Source of the DNA: Pseudodesulfovibrio cashew
GTDB lineage: Bacteria; Desulfobacterota; Desulfovibrionia; Desulfovibrionales; Desulfovibrionaceae
DNA length: 64,000 nt
NCBI RefSeq assembly: GCF_009762795.1
Contig: NZ_CP046400.1
Location: 1,775,501-1,839,500, forward strand
Direction of reading: 5' to 3'
Under the pieces are notes generated by a model. That model ran no database searches. It saw only the letters and a list, made by a program, of their open reading frames with translations, and was not told the origin of the DNA. Of this stretch, positions 1 through 8,636 are shown piece after piece. Numbering within the stretch: the stretch's first letter is position 1; each line of letters opens with the position of its first letter. A program made the position numbers and the translations under genes.

Positions 1-1223
1 GCAAGTGAGGCGATGAACAGCGACATGGTGAAGCCGATGCCGCCCAGAAGCCCCGCGCCCAGGAAATGCCGGAAGGTCATGCCGCCCGGCCAGCCACCTG
101 AAAGCCGGGCCATGAGCCAGACCATCAGGACGATGCCGATGGGTTTGCCCAGGAACAGGCCCAGGCCCACGCCCTGGGCCACGGGAGAGGCTGCCAGCGC
201 GCCGAAGCCGTTCTCCAGGGTGACGCCCGCATTGGCCAGGGCGAAGACGGGCATGATGGCGTAGTCCACCAGGGGGTGCATGGCGTGCTCAAGCCGCTGC
301 AGTGGGGTCTGGGCACGGGAGGTCACGTGGCGCATGGCGAGCAGCGCGGAGTTCATGCCCGAATTGGAGAGCACTGTAGCCCCGGGTTCGACCGCCTCCT
401 GGTATGATTCGAGGATGTTGCTGGCATTGAAATGGAAGGCCTCGGCGTCGCAGCGGGTTCGGGCCGGAATGGCGAAGGCCATGAGTACGCCCGCCACCGT
501 GGAGTGGACTCCGGACTTCAGGATGGTCAGCCAGACCAGAATGCCCACCAGAGCGTAGAAGGCCGGAGCGCGGACCCCCATGCGGTTGCCCGCAAAGGCC
601 AGGGCCAGCAGCCCGGCTGCGGTCAGGAGCATCCAGAGGGCCACATCCGAGGTATAGAACAGGGCGATGACCAGGACCGCGCCGATGTCGTCCACAATGG
701 CCACGGCGGTCAGGAATATCTTGAGCTGGTAGGGCACGCGGTCGCCCAGTAGGGCAAGGATGCCCAGTGCGAAGGCGATATCCGTGGCCATGGGGATTCC
801 CCAGCCGTGGGCGCCCGGCGTTGCGACGTTGACCGTCGCGTACAGCAGGGCGGGTACGGCCATGCCGCCCACCGCCGCCAGGATGGGCAGGATGGCCTGG
901 CGCCGGGAGGAGAGTTCGCCGACCTTGAATTCCCGCTTTATCTCCAGGCCGACCACGAAGAAGAACATGGCCATGAGCCCGTCGTTGACCCATAGGAGCA
1001 GCGGTTTGGAGAGCTCCAGGGAGCCGTAGCCCATGGTGAGCTTGGTCTCCCAGACCAGGTGGTAGCTGTGGCTCCAGGGGGAGTTGGCCCAGATGAGCGC
1101 GGCCAGGGCGCTGAAGATCAGAAGCAGGCCACCGGTGGATTTGGATTTGAAGAACTCCTGGAAGGGGAGGAGAACCTGTTCGATGGGTTCAAGCCCGCAG
1201 GAGACAAAGTTTCGTATCGTCAT
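1..1223 (-). CDS. nhaA: Na+/H+ antiporter NhaA (3' end cut by window edge)
   Basis: Inner-membrane antiporter that exchanges Na+ for protons for pH and salt homeostasis. The reverse-strand frame from the ATG at 1223-1221 (MTIRNFVSCGLEP) runs open to base 1, about 407 residues, so only the C-terminus is missing. It contains family hallmarks: FFFVVGLEIKREF, then HGWGIPMATDIAFALG and the paired aspartates of TAVAIVDDIGAVLVIALFY, which are the ion-binding Asp pair of NhaA. It lies 38 bases downstream of the c-di-GMP gene on the same strand, so it may be cotranscribed or have its own promoter; no clear terminator lies between them. Confidence 0.95.
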   Translation of the reverse strand, partial: MTIRNFVSCGLEPIEQVLLPFQEFFKSKSTGGLLLIFSALAALIWANSPWSHSYHLVWETKLTMGYGSLELSKPLLLWVNDGLMAMFFFVVGLEIKREFKVGELSSRRQAILPILAAVGGMAVPALLYATVNVATPGAHGWGIPMATDIAFALGILALLGDRVPYQLKIFLTAVAIVDDIGAVLVIALFYTSDVALWMLLTAAGLLALAFAGNRMGVRAPAFYALVGILVWLTILKSGVHSTVAGVLMAFAIPARTRCDAEAFHFNASNILESYQEAVEPGATVLSNSGMNSALLAMRHVTSRAQTPLQRLEHAMHPLVDYAIMPVFALANAGVTLENGFGALAASPVAQGVGLGLFLGKPIGIVLMVWLMARLSGGWPGGMTFRHFLGAGLLGGIGFTMSLFIASL

Positions 1224-1261
1224 GAGGTACTCCCGGAAAGCCGGGAATACCCCCGCTTTCG

Positions 1262-3838
1262 TCAGGTTCTGTGTTTATCGCCGGACAGGACCTCGTCGAC
1301 GTCGTCGGCGAACAACGGCTTGTAGAATAGGAAACCTTGGACGTAACGGCAACCTTCCCGCTCAAGAAAGGCGAGTTGTTGAGGCGTTTCCACCCCTTCG
1401 GCCACGATTTTGAGGTCCAGGGACCGGCCCAGGGCGAAGACCGTGCGCACGATGGCCTGGCTGTCCAGGTTGTCGTCCACGTCGTTGATGAAGGAGCGGT
1501 CCAGCTTGACCACATCGATGGGGAAACGCTGGAGATAGGAGAGCGAGGAGTAGCCGGTGCCGAAATCGTCGATGCAGACGTTGGCCCCCAGATTCTTGAT
1601 CTGCTTGAGGATGTCCTCGGCCACGGACGGGTTCTCCATGAGCGCGGACTCGGTTATCTCTATGTTCAGGCATTCAGGCGACAGGCCGGACGCCTCCAGG
1701 GCACGTGAAACCTGGCCGGGGAGGATAGCCTGGCCGAAGTGCTTGCCGGAGATGTTGATGTTCAGGGTCAACTCGTCGTTGCCGAACTGCTTCTGCCACA
1801 GGCGGACCTGCTCGCAGGCCTTGTTCAGCACGAGGTTGTCGATGGCGTAGATGAGGCCGGTGTCCTCGGCCAGGGGGATGAACCGGTCCGGGCTGATGGT
1901 CCCGTGCTCGGGATGGGGCCAGCGGATCAGGGCCTCGAAGCCGGATATATGCCGGGTCTCCAGCCTGACGATGGGCTGGTAGGCCAGCACGAATTCATCC
2001 AGGTCCACGGCGCGCCTGAGGTCCGTCTCCAGGGCCAGGAGCTTGAGGGCCTGGTCGTGCATCTTGCGGTTGAAGACCTTGAACATGGATTTGCCCAGTT
2101 CCTTGGCGCGGTACATGGCGGTGTCCGCGTCCCTGAGCAGGGCCTCGGGCCGATCGTACCCCTCGGTCTTGAGCACGATGCCCAGCGAGGCCGATGTGAA
2201 GACTTCGTGCCCTTGGATGGTAAAGGGCTGGCGCACTCCGTCAAGAATGCGTCGGGCGATGGTGATGGCATCCCTTGGCGCGGTGATCTCTTCCAGCAGG
2301 ATGGCGAACTCGTCGCCACCGAACCGGGCCACGGTGTCCACGGAACGGGCGCAACTTTCCAGGACGCGCGCCACGCTGCGCAGCAGCTCGTCGCCGGTTT
2401 CATGGCCCAGGGAGTCATTGATGATCTTGAACCGATCCAGGTCCATGTAGAGGACCGCGAAGAGGTGCCTGCGGCGGCGTCCGCGCTCCATGGCCATGCG
2501 CAGGTGGTCGAGGAACAGGGCGCGGTTGGGCAGGCCGGTGAGCGGATCGTGGAAGGCCTGGCGCTTGAGCTGGTCCTCGGCCTTCTTGCGCAGGGTGATG
2601 TCCTCGGCCGAGCCCTCGTAGTGGTCCAGGATGCCGTCTTCGTCGAAGATGGCCCGGGCGTTTTCCGTTATCCAGATGATCCGGCCGTCCCGCCGCCTGA
2701 TCTTGGAGACGAAGTCGATGACCTCGCCGTCCTTGGCGATGCGGCGCACGAACTCCTGCCGCCGTCCCGGTTCCATGTAGACCTGGGTGCCGATGTCGTA
2801 GACAGCCCCGGTGATCTCCTCGGGCGCATTGTAGCCCAGGATGCGGGCCAGAGCGGGGTTGGCGCTGAGAAAACGGCCCGAGGGCGAGGTCTGGTAGATG
2901 CCCTCCACCGCGTTTTCGAAAATGGTCCGGTATTTCTTTTCGGCCTTCTTGAGAGCCTCGCCGATGACGCGCCGTTCGGCGATTTCCACCTTGAGCTGGG
3001 AGTTGGTCCTGAGCAGTTCGCCGGTCCTCTCCTCAACGGTATTCTGGAGGGCGTCCCTGGCCTCTTCCAGTTCGCGGGTCTTTTGTCGAACGCGTTCTTC
3101 CAGACCGGAGACCAGTTCGGCGATGTGCCGGGCCATGGATTGCATGGCCCTGGCCAACTGGCCCACCTCGTCGCTGGAGTCGATCTCCGGCACGTTGGTG
3201 AAGTCCTTGGCCGCCACGCGCCGGGCGTAGTCGGTCAACTGCTGCAGGGGGCGCGAGATGCTCAGGAAAAAGAGCAGGGCCAGGCCGAGGCTTCCGGCCA
3301 GGAGCAACAGCGAGAGGAACTGCTGTTCGACCACGGCCTCGCGAATCTTCTTGTTGATGGCCGCGGAGTCCATCCCAATGTGGACGTACCCGGCCACCCC
3401 TTCCAGAATAGGTTCGACCACATGCAGGTGCGCGTCCTTACCGCTGCCCACCGTGTAGAGCTTTTTGCCGCTCTCGGGCAGGTTTTTCGGAATGGAGGCG
3501 GCCAGTTCCTTTACGGCCGGGGGCACGTTAGGGATGAAGGTGTGGGCGATAACCTCGCCCTTGCCGTTGGTGACCAGGACATAGGCCACGCCTTCGATGC
3601 TCCGGTACCGTTCGATGCGCGACTGGGTGCTTCCCGCGTCCCGCCGCAGGACGTCGACGATGTCGGAATCGGCCACGCTTTGCGCCAGGGCTATGGCCTT
3701 GGACTCGTATTCACTCGTCATTTCGCGCCGGAGGCGGTTGGCAAAGGTCAGGGAGGAGACCAGTGCGATGACTCCGAACATGATCACCATGAACAGAAGC
3801 GGCTTGAGAAAGAGTTTGGGAGCCTTCACTTGCGCCAC
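1262..3838 (-). CDS. Membrane PAS-GGDEF-EAL cyclic-di-GMP protein
   Basis: An 858-residue membrane sensor that could make and/or degrade cyclic-di-GMP. Order: transmembrane segment (about 10-32), periplasmic sensor region (33-172), second transmembrane segment (174-195), HAMP (196-250), coiled coil (245-300), PAS (about 300-415), GGDEF domain with an intact RFGGDEF motif (507-511) and an RxxD inhibitory site (498-501), and an EAL domain with intact GFEAL (635-637) and DDFGTGYSSL (757-766). Both catalytic signatures look complete, so net activity cannot be told from sequence. The start overlaps the end of the upstream binding-protein gene by 13 bases, which implies translational coupling and perhaps a shared signal. 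Confidence 0.93.
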   Translation of the reverse strand: MAQVKAPKLFLKPLLFMVIMFGVIALVSSLTFANRLRREMTSEYESKAIALAQSVADSDIVDVLRRDAGSTQSRIERYRSIEGVAYVLVTNGKGEVIAHTFIPNVPPAVKELAASIPKNLPESGKKLYTVGSGKDAHLHVVEPILEGVAGYVHIGMDSAAINKKIREAVVEQQFLSLLLLAGSLGLALLFFLSISRPLQQLTDYARRVAAKDFTNVPEIDSSDEVGQLARAMQSMARHIAELVSGLEERVRQKTRELEEARDALQNTVEERTGELLRTNSQLKVEIAERRVIGEALKKAEKKYRTIFENAVEGIYQTSPSGRFLSANPALARILGYNAPEEITGAVYDIGTQVYMEPGRRQEFVRRIAKDGEVIDFVSKIRRRDGRIIWITENARAIFDEDGILDHYEGSAEDITLRKKAEDQLKRQAFHDPLTGLPNRALFLDHLRMAMERGRRRRHLFAVLYMDLDRFKIINDSLGHETGDELLRSVARVLESCARSVDTVARFGGDEFAILLEEITAPRDAITIARRILDGVRQPFTIQGHEVFTSASLGIVLKTEGYDRPEALLRDADTAMYRAKELGKSMFKVFNRKMHDQALKLLALETDLRRAVDLDEFVLAYQPIVRLETRHISGFEALIRWPHPEHGTISPDRFIPLAEDTGLIYAIDNLVLNKACEQVRLWQKQFGNDELTLNINISGKHFGQAILPGQVSRALEASGLSPECLNIEITESALMENPSVAEDILKQIKNLGANVCIDDFGTGYSSLSYLQRFPIDVVKLDRSFINDVDDNLDSQAIVRTVFALGRSLDLKIVAEGVETPQQLAFLEREGCRYVQGFLFYKPLFADDVDEVLSGDKHRT

Positions 3839-5079
3839 CTCGCCCAGTTGAGCACAGGCAGAAACGCTCCGTCCCTGACCGTGGTGAAATAGATCTCGTG
3901 CAGGCCCTGGTGCCCGGAACCGAAGCTGACCGGTTCGCCTATGCCCAGATCAAACCCCCTGATGGAGGCGAGTGCCTCGGGGATCCTGCTTCGGTCCGGT
4001 TTGTCTCCCATGCGCCTGACCATTTCCACGAGCAGCATGGCGTTGAGAAAACCCTCGAAGCTGACATGGCTGAACCGTCTCGGGATATACTCCGGTCCGG
4101 ATACCTCTGGCGTCTCCCTGTATTCCGCCATGAGCATGCGGTAGAGGCGGACCGTCCGGTATCCCGTGGCCTCGTAGCTGGGGACGACCTGGGTGTTGAG
4201 CAGCCTCGTGGTGTAATCCCTGTTCTTGCGCTGTCCCTCCGCGATAAGCAGATCCAGCATCTTGTCGCTGTCGTCGAAGGAGAGACCAGCCACGGGCAGG
4301 GTATGCCCTGCGTCTCGCAGGTCGCGGATGAATGCGGCCTGGGCGGCGTATGTCCCTGCGCAGATGATGGCGTCCGGCTCGGATTTCATGATCAGCCGGA
4401 CCTCCTCGGTGAAATTCGAGTCCAGTTCCGCGCCTCGCGCATAGGCCGCATCGCTCGCCATTGGCAGGCCGTAGCCTTTCAGAGCGCGCCTCACTCCGTC
4501 CCATCCGGTCCTGCCGTAGGCGTCGTTCTGGTAGAAGACCGCGATACGCTTGCGGCCCGTTTCAATAAGCTTGTGCACCAGGCTGGCGGTTTCCTCGAAA
4601 TAGGAGGGGCGGAGGTTGTATACATACTGGTAGTATGGCTGTGAACGCAGGGGCTGGGAGCCCGAGAGGGGGAAGAGCAGATAGAGGTCCCGGTTGTTGA
4701 ATTTCTCCAGCAGGGGCAGGACGTAGGTGGTGGTGGGAGTGCCGACGTAGGAGAACAGGGCGAAGACGTCCTCCTCAGCGAAACGGAGCGTGTTGCGGAA
4801 GCTGGGGCTGGGGTTGTAGCCGTCGTTGGCGGGCATGATCTCGATCCTGCGCCCGTTCACGCCGCCATTGGCGTTGACGTGCTCCAGATAGGCCATGATC
4901 CCCCGATAGAACTCGATGCCGATTTCGCTGTTTGCCCCGGTGAAGGCCGCCGACATGCCGAAAACCAGCGGCGGTTCCTGTCCTGCATGCGCCGTGCCCG
5001 CCCTGATGGGCAGGGACACCAGAAGAAATGCCGCCAGCAGGACTGCGGCCTTGTTGGTTACTTTACCGGGATTTGGCAC
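3826..5079 (-). CDS. Periplasmic binding protein, branched-chain amino acid type (Peripla_BP_6-like), orphan
   Basis: A 417-residue protein with an N-terminal signal peptide (hydrophobic AAVLLAAFLLVSLP, likely cleavage after AHA near residue 32), followed by a type I periplasmic ligand-binding fold: VFGMSAAFTGANSEIGIEFY and NANGGVNGRRIE are typical of LivJ-like receptors. The start codon is GTG (5079-5077) with no strong ribosome site, so the exact start is uncertain. No ABC permease or ATPase genes are nearby. Its end overlaps the GGDEF/EAL gene, so I infer a role as a ligand-sensing partner of that membrane protein rather than in transport; this is inference from gene order only. Confidence 0.85.
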   Translation of the reverse strand: MPNPGKVTNKAAVLLAAFLLVSLPIRAGTAHAGQEPPLVFGMSAAFTGANSEIGIEFYRGIMAYLEHVNANGGVNGRRIEIMPANDGYNPSPSFRNTLRFAEEDVFALFSYVGTPTTTYVLPLLEKFNNRDLYLLFPLSGSQPLRSQPYYQYVYNLRPSYFEETASLVHKLIETGRKRIAVFYQNDAYGRTGWDGVRRALKGYGLPMASDAAYARGAELDSNFTEEVRLIMKSEPDAIICAGTYAAQAAFIRDLRDAGHTLPVAGLSFDDSDKMLDLLIAEGQRKNRDYTTRLLNTQVVPSYEATGYRTVRLYRMLMAEYRETPEVSGPEYIPRRFSHVSFEGFLNAMLLVEMVRRMGDKPDRSRIPEALASIRGFDLGIGEPVSFGSGHQGLHEIYFTTVRDGAFLPVLNWARWRK

Positions 5080-5246
5080 AGGGAATCAATGCCACTCATG
5101 GAGGGAAAGTGCAACCGGGCGAGCCGATATTCACGGAAAGATCAGGTATCGGCATTCCTGGGCGGAGCGTTTGGAGAGCAACACATTCATGGCGGCTCCT
5201 TCCTTTCTCGCCCTGTTTGAATTATGGGATGAGCAAGGAGAAATAT

Positions 5247-6536
5247 ATGTTCATGCGGATCCTCATCCCGTTTTTGTCCGTCGTCCTCGGCTGCGTTTTC
5301 GCGGTCGAGACTCTCGCCGCAGGGAACTCAACCCGGAAGGCGCGGTCCGGGACCGAACTCGTGTTCGATGAGGTTGCCTATGATTACGAACTGCGGCGCA
5401 ACCTAGGCTATGCGGTTTCCGGTGGCGCGGACATCAACGAGTGTTTTCATGCGGCCCGGTCGATTGCGCCAGGGGACGGTGTCTCCTGGTTCAAGGCCTG
5501 GAATGAGCTGGCCGAGCGCCTTCGCGCCGATGCCGCCCACGCCCTGGCCGGGGACCACAGGATTTCGGCGCGCGAGGCGCTGTTGCGCGCCAGCAACTAC
5601 TACCGTAGCGCCGCCTTTTTTCTGCACGGCGATCCGTCCGATCCGCGCATCGTGGAAACCGCGCGCCTCAGCCGCGAGACCTTCCGCCGGGCGGCCGCCC
5701 TCATGGACCGACCCGTGGAGGCGGTCGGCATCCCGTACGAGAACACCTCCTTGCCCGGCTATTTCTTGCAGCCGGACCGTTCCTCCAGCCCCAGGAAGAC
5801 CTTGCTGCTGCAGACCGGGTTCGACGGTACGGGAGAGGAGCTCTACTTCACCTCCGTGTTTGCGCTGGACCGGGGGTACAACGTGCTCATCTTCGAAGGC
5901 CCGGGCCAGGGCGCGGCGCTCCTTGAACAGGGTCTGCATTTTCGCCGGGACTGGGAGAAGGTGGTCACTCCGGTGGTGGACTATGCCCTGAAACGGCCAG
6001 AGGTGGCCCCCGGAAAGGTGGCCCTCATGGGCCTGAGCATGGGCGGTTTCCTTGCACCCCGCGCCGCCGCCTTCGAGCATCGCCTGGCGGCCTGCGTGGC
6101 AAACCCCGGACAGCTCGATCTCTATGGTGCAAAACGGCCTTCACCCAAGGAGTGGGAGGAAATGCTCGCCGACCCGGCCGGGACCGACCGGGAGCTTCGC
6201 GCCCTCATGGCAAAAGACGTGGGCTTCCGCTGGTGGATCAATAACGGCATGTTCACCACCGGCGCGAAGACGCCGCTGGAGTTCATGAAGGTCTGGGGGG
6301 AGTTCTCCCTGGAGGGCGTGGTCGGAAATATCGCGTGCCCGACCCTGGTCATCGGCTCCGACGGCGATCACTTCCTGACCATGGACGATTCGCGCGCTCT
6401 CTACGACAGGCTCAAGTGCCCCAAAACATTTCTTGCCTTCCATGGACGCAACCAAGCCAACCGGCATTGTCAGGTGGGAGCCCTGGTCGCCGGGACGGCG
6501 CGGATTCTCGACTGGCTGGACGAGACCCTCAAATAG
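5247..6536 (+). CDS. Exported alpha/beta hydrolase (FrsA/DUF1100-like)
   Basis: A 429-residue serine hydrolase of unknown substrate. The start at 5247 is chosen because AAGGAG lies at 5235-5240. The N-terminus is a signal peptide (MRILIPFLSVVLGCVFAVE, cleavage likely after LAA near residue 25); the VLGC stretch is a poor lipobox match. The nucleophile elbow GLSMGG places Ser264, with Asp372 or Asp374 in GSDGDH and His407 in NRHCQ as plausible triad members. The layout, with a helical N-terminal half before the catalytic core, resembles FrsA and dihydropseudooxynicotine hydrolase relatives, which are usually cytoplasmic. It is transcribed divergently from the binding protein and ends 16 bases from the convergent trmJ-like gene. 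Confidence 0.82.
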   Translation: MFMRILIPFLSVVLGCVFAVETLAAGNSTRKARSGTELVFDEVAYDYELRRNLGYAVSGGADINECFHAARSIAPGDGVSWFKAWNELAERLRADAAHALAGDHRISAREALLRASNYYRSAAFFLHGDPSDPRIVETARLSRETFRRAAALMDRPVEAVGIPYENTSLPGYFLQPDRSSSPRKTLLLQTGFDGTGEELYFTSVFALDRGYNVLIFEGPGQGAALLEQGLHFRRDWEKVVTPVVDYALKRPEVAPGKVALMGLSMGGFLAPRAAAFEHRLAACVANPGQLDLYGAKRPSPKEWEEMLADPAGTDRELRALMAKDVGFRWWINNGMFTTGAKTPLEFMKVWGEFSLEGVVGNIACPTLVIGSDGDHFLTMDDSRALYDRLKCPKTFLAFHGRNQANRHCQVGALVAGTARILDWLDETLK

Positions 6537-6552
6537 CGTCTTCGGCGGACGT

Positions 6553-7308
6553 TCAGCGGTCCTGCGTGCCTTTCGGGCCGTGGGCGCGCACGAACCACTG
6601 GATCTGGCGGCAGACGCCCATGAGCAGGTTGAACTCGTTACGCTTGAGGTTGATCTTGGAGAAGAAGCGGCGCACCGGGAGCATCCAGTAGTCGGGGTTG
6701 TCGTCCTTGAGAAAGTCGATGGCCAGCAGGGACTCCTGAAGGTTGGCGAAGAGCGCCTCCTGTTCCTGCACGGTGGTGGGGCGCTCTTCGGGCGGTCCGC
6801 CAGGCGTGAAGGGCTTGTCCAGAGCCTTCTTGAAGCACTCGTAGAGGACCACGACCACGGCCTGGGCCAGGTTCAGCGAGGTTCCCTCCCGGCTGGTGGG
6901 GATGGTCATCAGCCCCGAGCAGAGGCTGGTCTCCTCATTGGTCAGTCCCTTGTCCTCCGGGCCGAACACGATGGCCACCCGGCCTCCGGAGCGCAGTCGT
7001 TCATCGATCACGCCTGCCAGGGTGGACGGGGACATGATCCCCTTGCGCCAGCCGCCGGTGCGTGCCGTGGTGCCGAATACCGCCGTGAACCCCTCCAGGG
7101 CCTCGGGCAGGGTGTCCACGATGCGCGCCCCTTCAAGGACGTGCTTGGCGTGGGCCGTGGCCAGGGGACGGGCCTTGTCCAGGTCGAAATTCTGCGGGGC
7201 CACGAGGATGAGCTTGTCCACGCCCATGTTAAGGCAGGCGCGGGCGGCACTGCCCACGTTTTCCGGGAACTTGGGCCGGAACAGGACCACGGCGAGTTCG
7301 TCGAGCAT
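6553..7308 (-). CDS. trmJ: tRNA (cytidine/uridine-2'-O-)-methyltransferase, TrmJ-like
   Basis: SPOUT-family methyltransferase (251 residues) expected to methylate the 2'-hydroxyl of nucleotide 32 in the tRNA anticodon loop using SAM. Motifs in order: FRPKFPENVGSAARA (motif 1), IVFGPEDKGLTNEE (motif 2) and IPTSREGTSLNLAQAVVVV (motif 3, the trefoil-knot cofactor site). The start at 7308 is chosen over in-frame upstream codons because GGAGG precedes it by the usual distance. A C-terminal helical tail of about 80 residues follows the knot, as in TrmJ. Monocistronic by appearance. Confidence 0.9.
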   Translation of the reverse strand: MLDELAVVLFRPKFPENVGSAARACLNMGVDKLILVAPQNFDLDKARPLATAHAKHVLEGARIVDTLPEALEGFTAVFGTTARTGGWRKGIMSPSTLAGVIDERLRSGGRVAIVFGPEDKGLTNEETSLCSGLMTIPTSREGTSLNLAQAVVVVLYECFKKALDKPFTPGGPPEERPTTVQEQEALFANLQESLLAIDFLKDDNPDYWMLPVRRFFSKINLKRNEFNLLMGVCRQIQWFVRAHGPKGTQDR

Positions 7309-7417
7309 TGTTTTCCTCCGAATGAAAGGGATGTCCGCTGTGCGGAAGCATGCCATGTAGCCGCAAGGCGCGGGCATGTCAAAAGGCGCGCGGCGGGGTT
7401 TGCGGCCGCGGAAGGGG

Positions 7418-8215
7418 TCAGTCCCCCTGCTGGGGGCGATAAAGGGCGGGCAGGTCGTCTCCGTTCAGAAGTTCTTTTTCGAACCGGGCGTAGGTCCCAT
7501 CCTCGTGCATCATCCGCAACCCTTTGTTGAAGCGCTCGATGAGCTCCTTCCCGTTCGGCATTTCCCTGGAGATGATGAGGTGAAGCGCTCCCGAGTAAAG
7601 CGGCTTGGGGTCCCACTTGATCTTGGCCCGTTCCTCGGGCTTGAAGTGCATCAGGAGCAGATAGCGCCCGACGTTTTCCGAACAGGGGAAAATGTCGATG
7701 CGTCCCCTGGCGAGCTTGCGCAGGTTGGCCTCGTCCGAGGGGGCATATTCCAGACTGCCGCATTCGGCCCGGACCAAGGGCTCCAGGTCTTTCCCCTGGG
7801 CGTAGCCAAGGGTCGCGCCGATGGCCCAATGGCCGACGTCCTCGAGGGTATCCCAGTGAAAGTCGATGCCATGGCGGTAGAAGAAGATGGTGTTTTCGTT
7901 GAACACCGGATCACTGAAAAAGAAGAGTTTTTCCCGTTCGGGATTTTTGCGCCAGGCCAGCGAGCCAGTGTAGCGGCCGTGCAGGGCGCCCTCGAAGGAA
8001 CGCTTCCAGGGAAGAAAGAAGTAGCTGGGGGTGATGCCGACCTTGCGGAACGCTTCCGTACAGACGCGAGGGCCAAAACCGAAATGCGGAAATTCCTCCG
8101 AAAAATAGGGCGGCCATTCGCCAATGCTCAGGCTCACCTTGTCCGCCGCCCACGTCGTTTGCGTGGTGCCGAGAAGCGCCAGACAGAGGAACAGGGTCAG
8201 CAGTTTTCTTATCAT
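7418..8215 (-). CDS. Periplasmic solute-binding protein, SBP_bac_3 family, orphan
   Basis: A 265-residue secreted protein with a signal peptide (MIRKLLTLFLCLALLGTTQT, cleavage after WAA near residue 23) and an extracellular solute-binding family 3 fold: SIGEWPPYFSEEF at the start of the mature protein and the typical TLGYAQG and MHEDGTYARFE stretches near the domain crossover and C-terminus. No permease or ATPase gene is adjacent. Such orphan family-3 proteins are common in Desulfovibrio-type genomes, and their ligand is not predictable from sequence. The gene stands alone between trmJ and a long upstream spacer. Confidence 0.85.
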   Translation of the reverse strand: MIRKLLTLFLCLALLGTTQTTWAADKVSLSIGEWPPYFSEEFPHFGFGPRVCTEAFRKVGITPSYFFLPWKRSFEGALHGRYTGSLAWRKNPEREKLFFFSDPVFNENTIFFYRHGIDFHWDTLEDVGHWAIGATLGYAQGKDLEPLVRAECGSLEYAPSDEANLRKLARGRIDIFPCSENVGRYLLLMHFKPEERAKIKWDPKPLYSGALHLIISREMPNGKELIERFNKGLRMMHEDGTYARFEKELLNGDDLPALYRPQQGD

Positions 8216-8403
8216 CCACAGTCTCCCGTCCTCTATCTATCAGAGCTATTGGAGAAGTCAATCCCGGCAATAGGCAGTCCCAGGCGCGGTGTTCGCAGTC
8301 TCTTTGCATGACAGCCGGTCCCAGTCTGGGCAGCGGGGAGAGCGGGAGAGGCGTGAAAAGGTGTTTGCGGAGGCCGGGACGGGCGGCGTAAAGCGCCGGA
8401 AAA

Positions 8404-8425
8404 ACCGATTTACTGATCAGTCGGT
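8404..8425. promoter_or_regulatory. Composite palindrome, candidate TetR-type operator
   Basis: ACTGATCAGT (8412-8421) is a perfect 10-base palindrome, flanked by ACCGA (8404-8408) and TCGGT (8421-8425), which form an outer inverted repeat. The style resembles TetR-family operators, but no TetR gene is in the window. It lies in a 420-base spacer (8216-8636), AT-rich after 8400, between the divergent binding-protein gene and the TAXI receptor. I found no convincing -35/-10 pair in the spacer. Confidence 0.35.
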
Positions 8426-8538
8426 CAAAAAAAGCAATGATATTGAAACGCTAATAAATTCAGGTAGTGGCGATAGGAGAATTGGAAAAATCCGTTGAAA
8501 TGAATGGTAAAATGTGCGACAACATGCTACTGAATGGA

Positions 8539-8565
8539 GTAAACCTCCATTCGAGGTGGGTTTAC
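8539..8565 (+). repeat. Inverted repeat in the leader of the TAXI gene
   Basis: GTAAACC at 8539 and GGTTTAC at 8559-8565 can pair, and an alternative inner stem ACCTC/GAGGT competes with them. It sits about 75 bases before the TAXI start and could be an operator or a leader hairpin. No poly-T follows, so it is not a terminator. Confidence 0.35.
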
Positions 8566-8636
8566 CGTGCAGCGGATGCTGTGGGTAAATTAGTTGCGGT
8601 CCATATCAACCTTTTTGCGGTTCCTTAGGAGGAAGC

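Noticed and set aside
1739..3892. Plus-strand open frame of over 700 codons antisense to the GGDEF/EAL gene
   Set aside because: High-GC codon bias of the real minus-strand gene leaves the opposite frame open. Composition is Gly/Val/Asp/His-rich without motifs, while the minus-strand protein has intact GGDEF and EAL signatures.
8289..8498. 69-codon plus-strand frame in the spacer before the TAXI gene
   Set aside because: No ribosome site, AT-rich second half with unlike codon use, and low-complexity basic composition.
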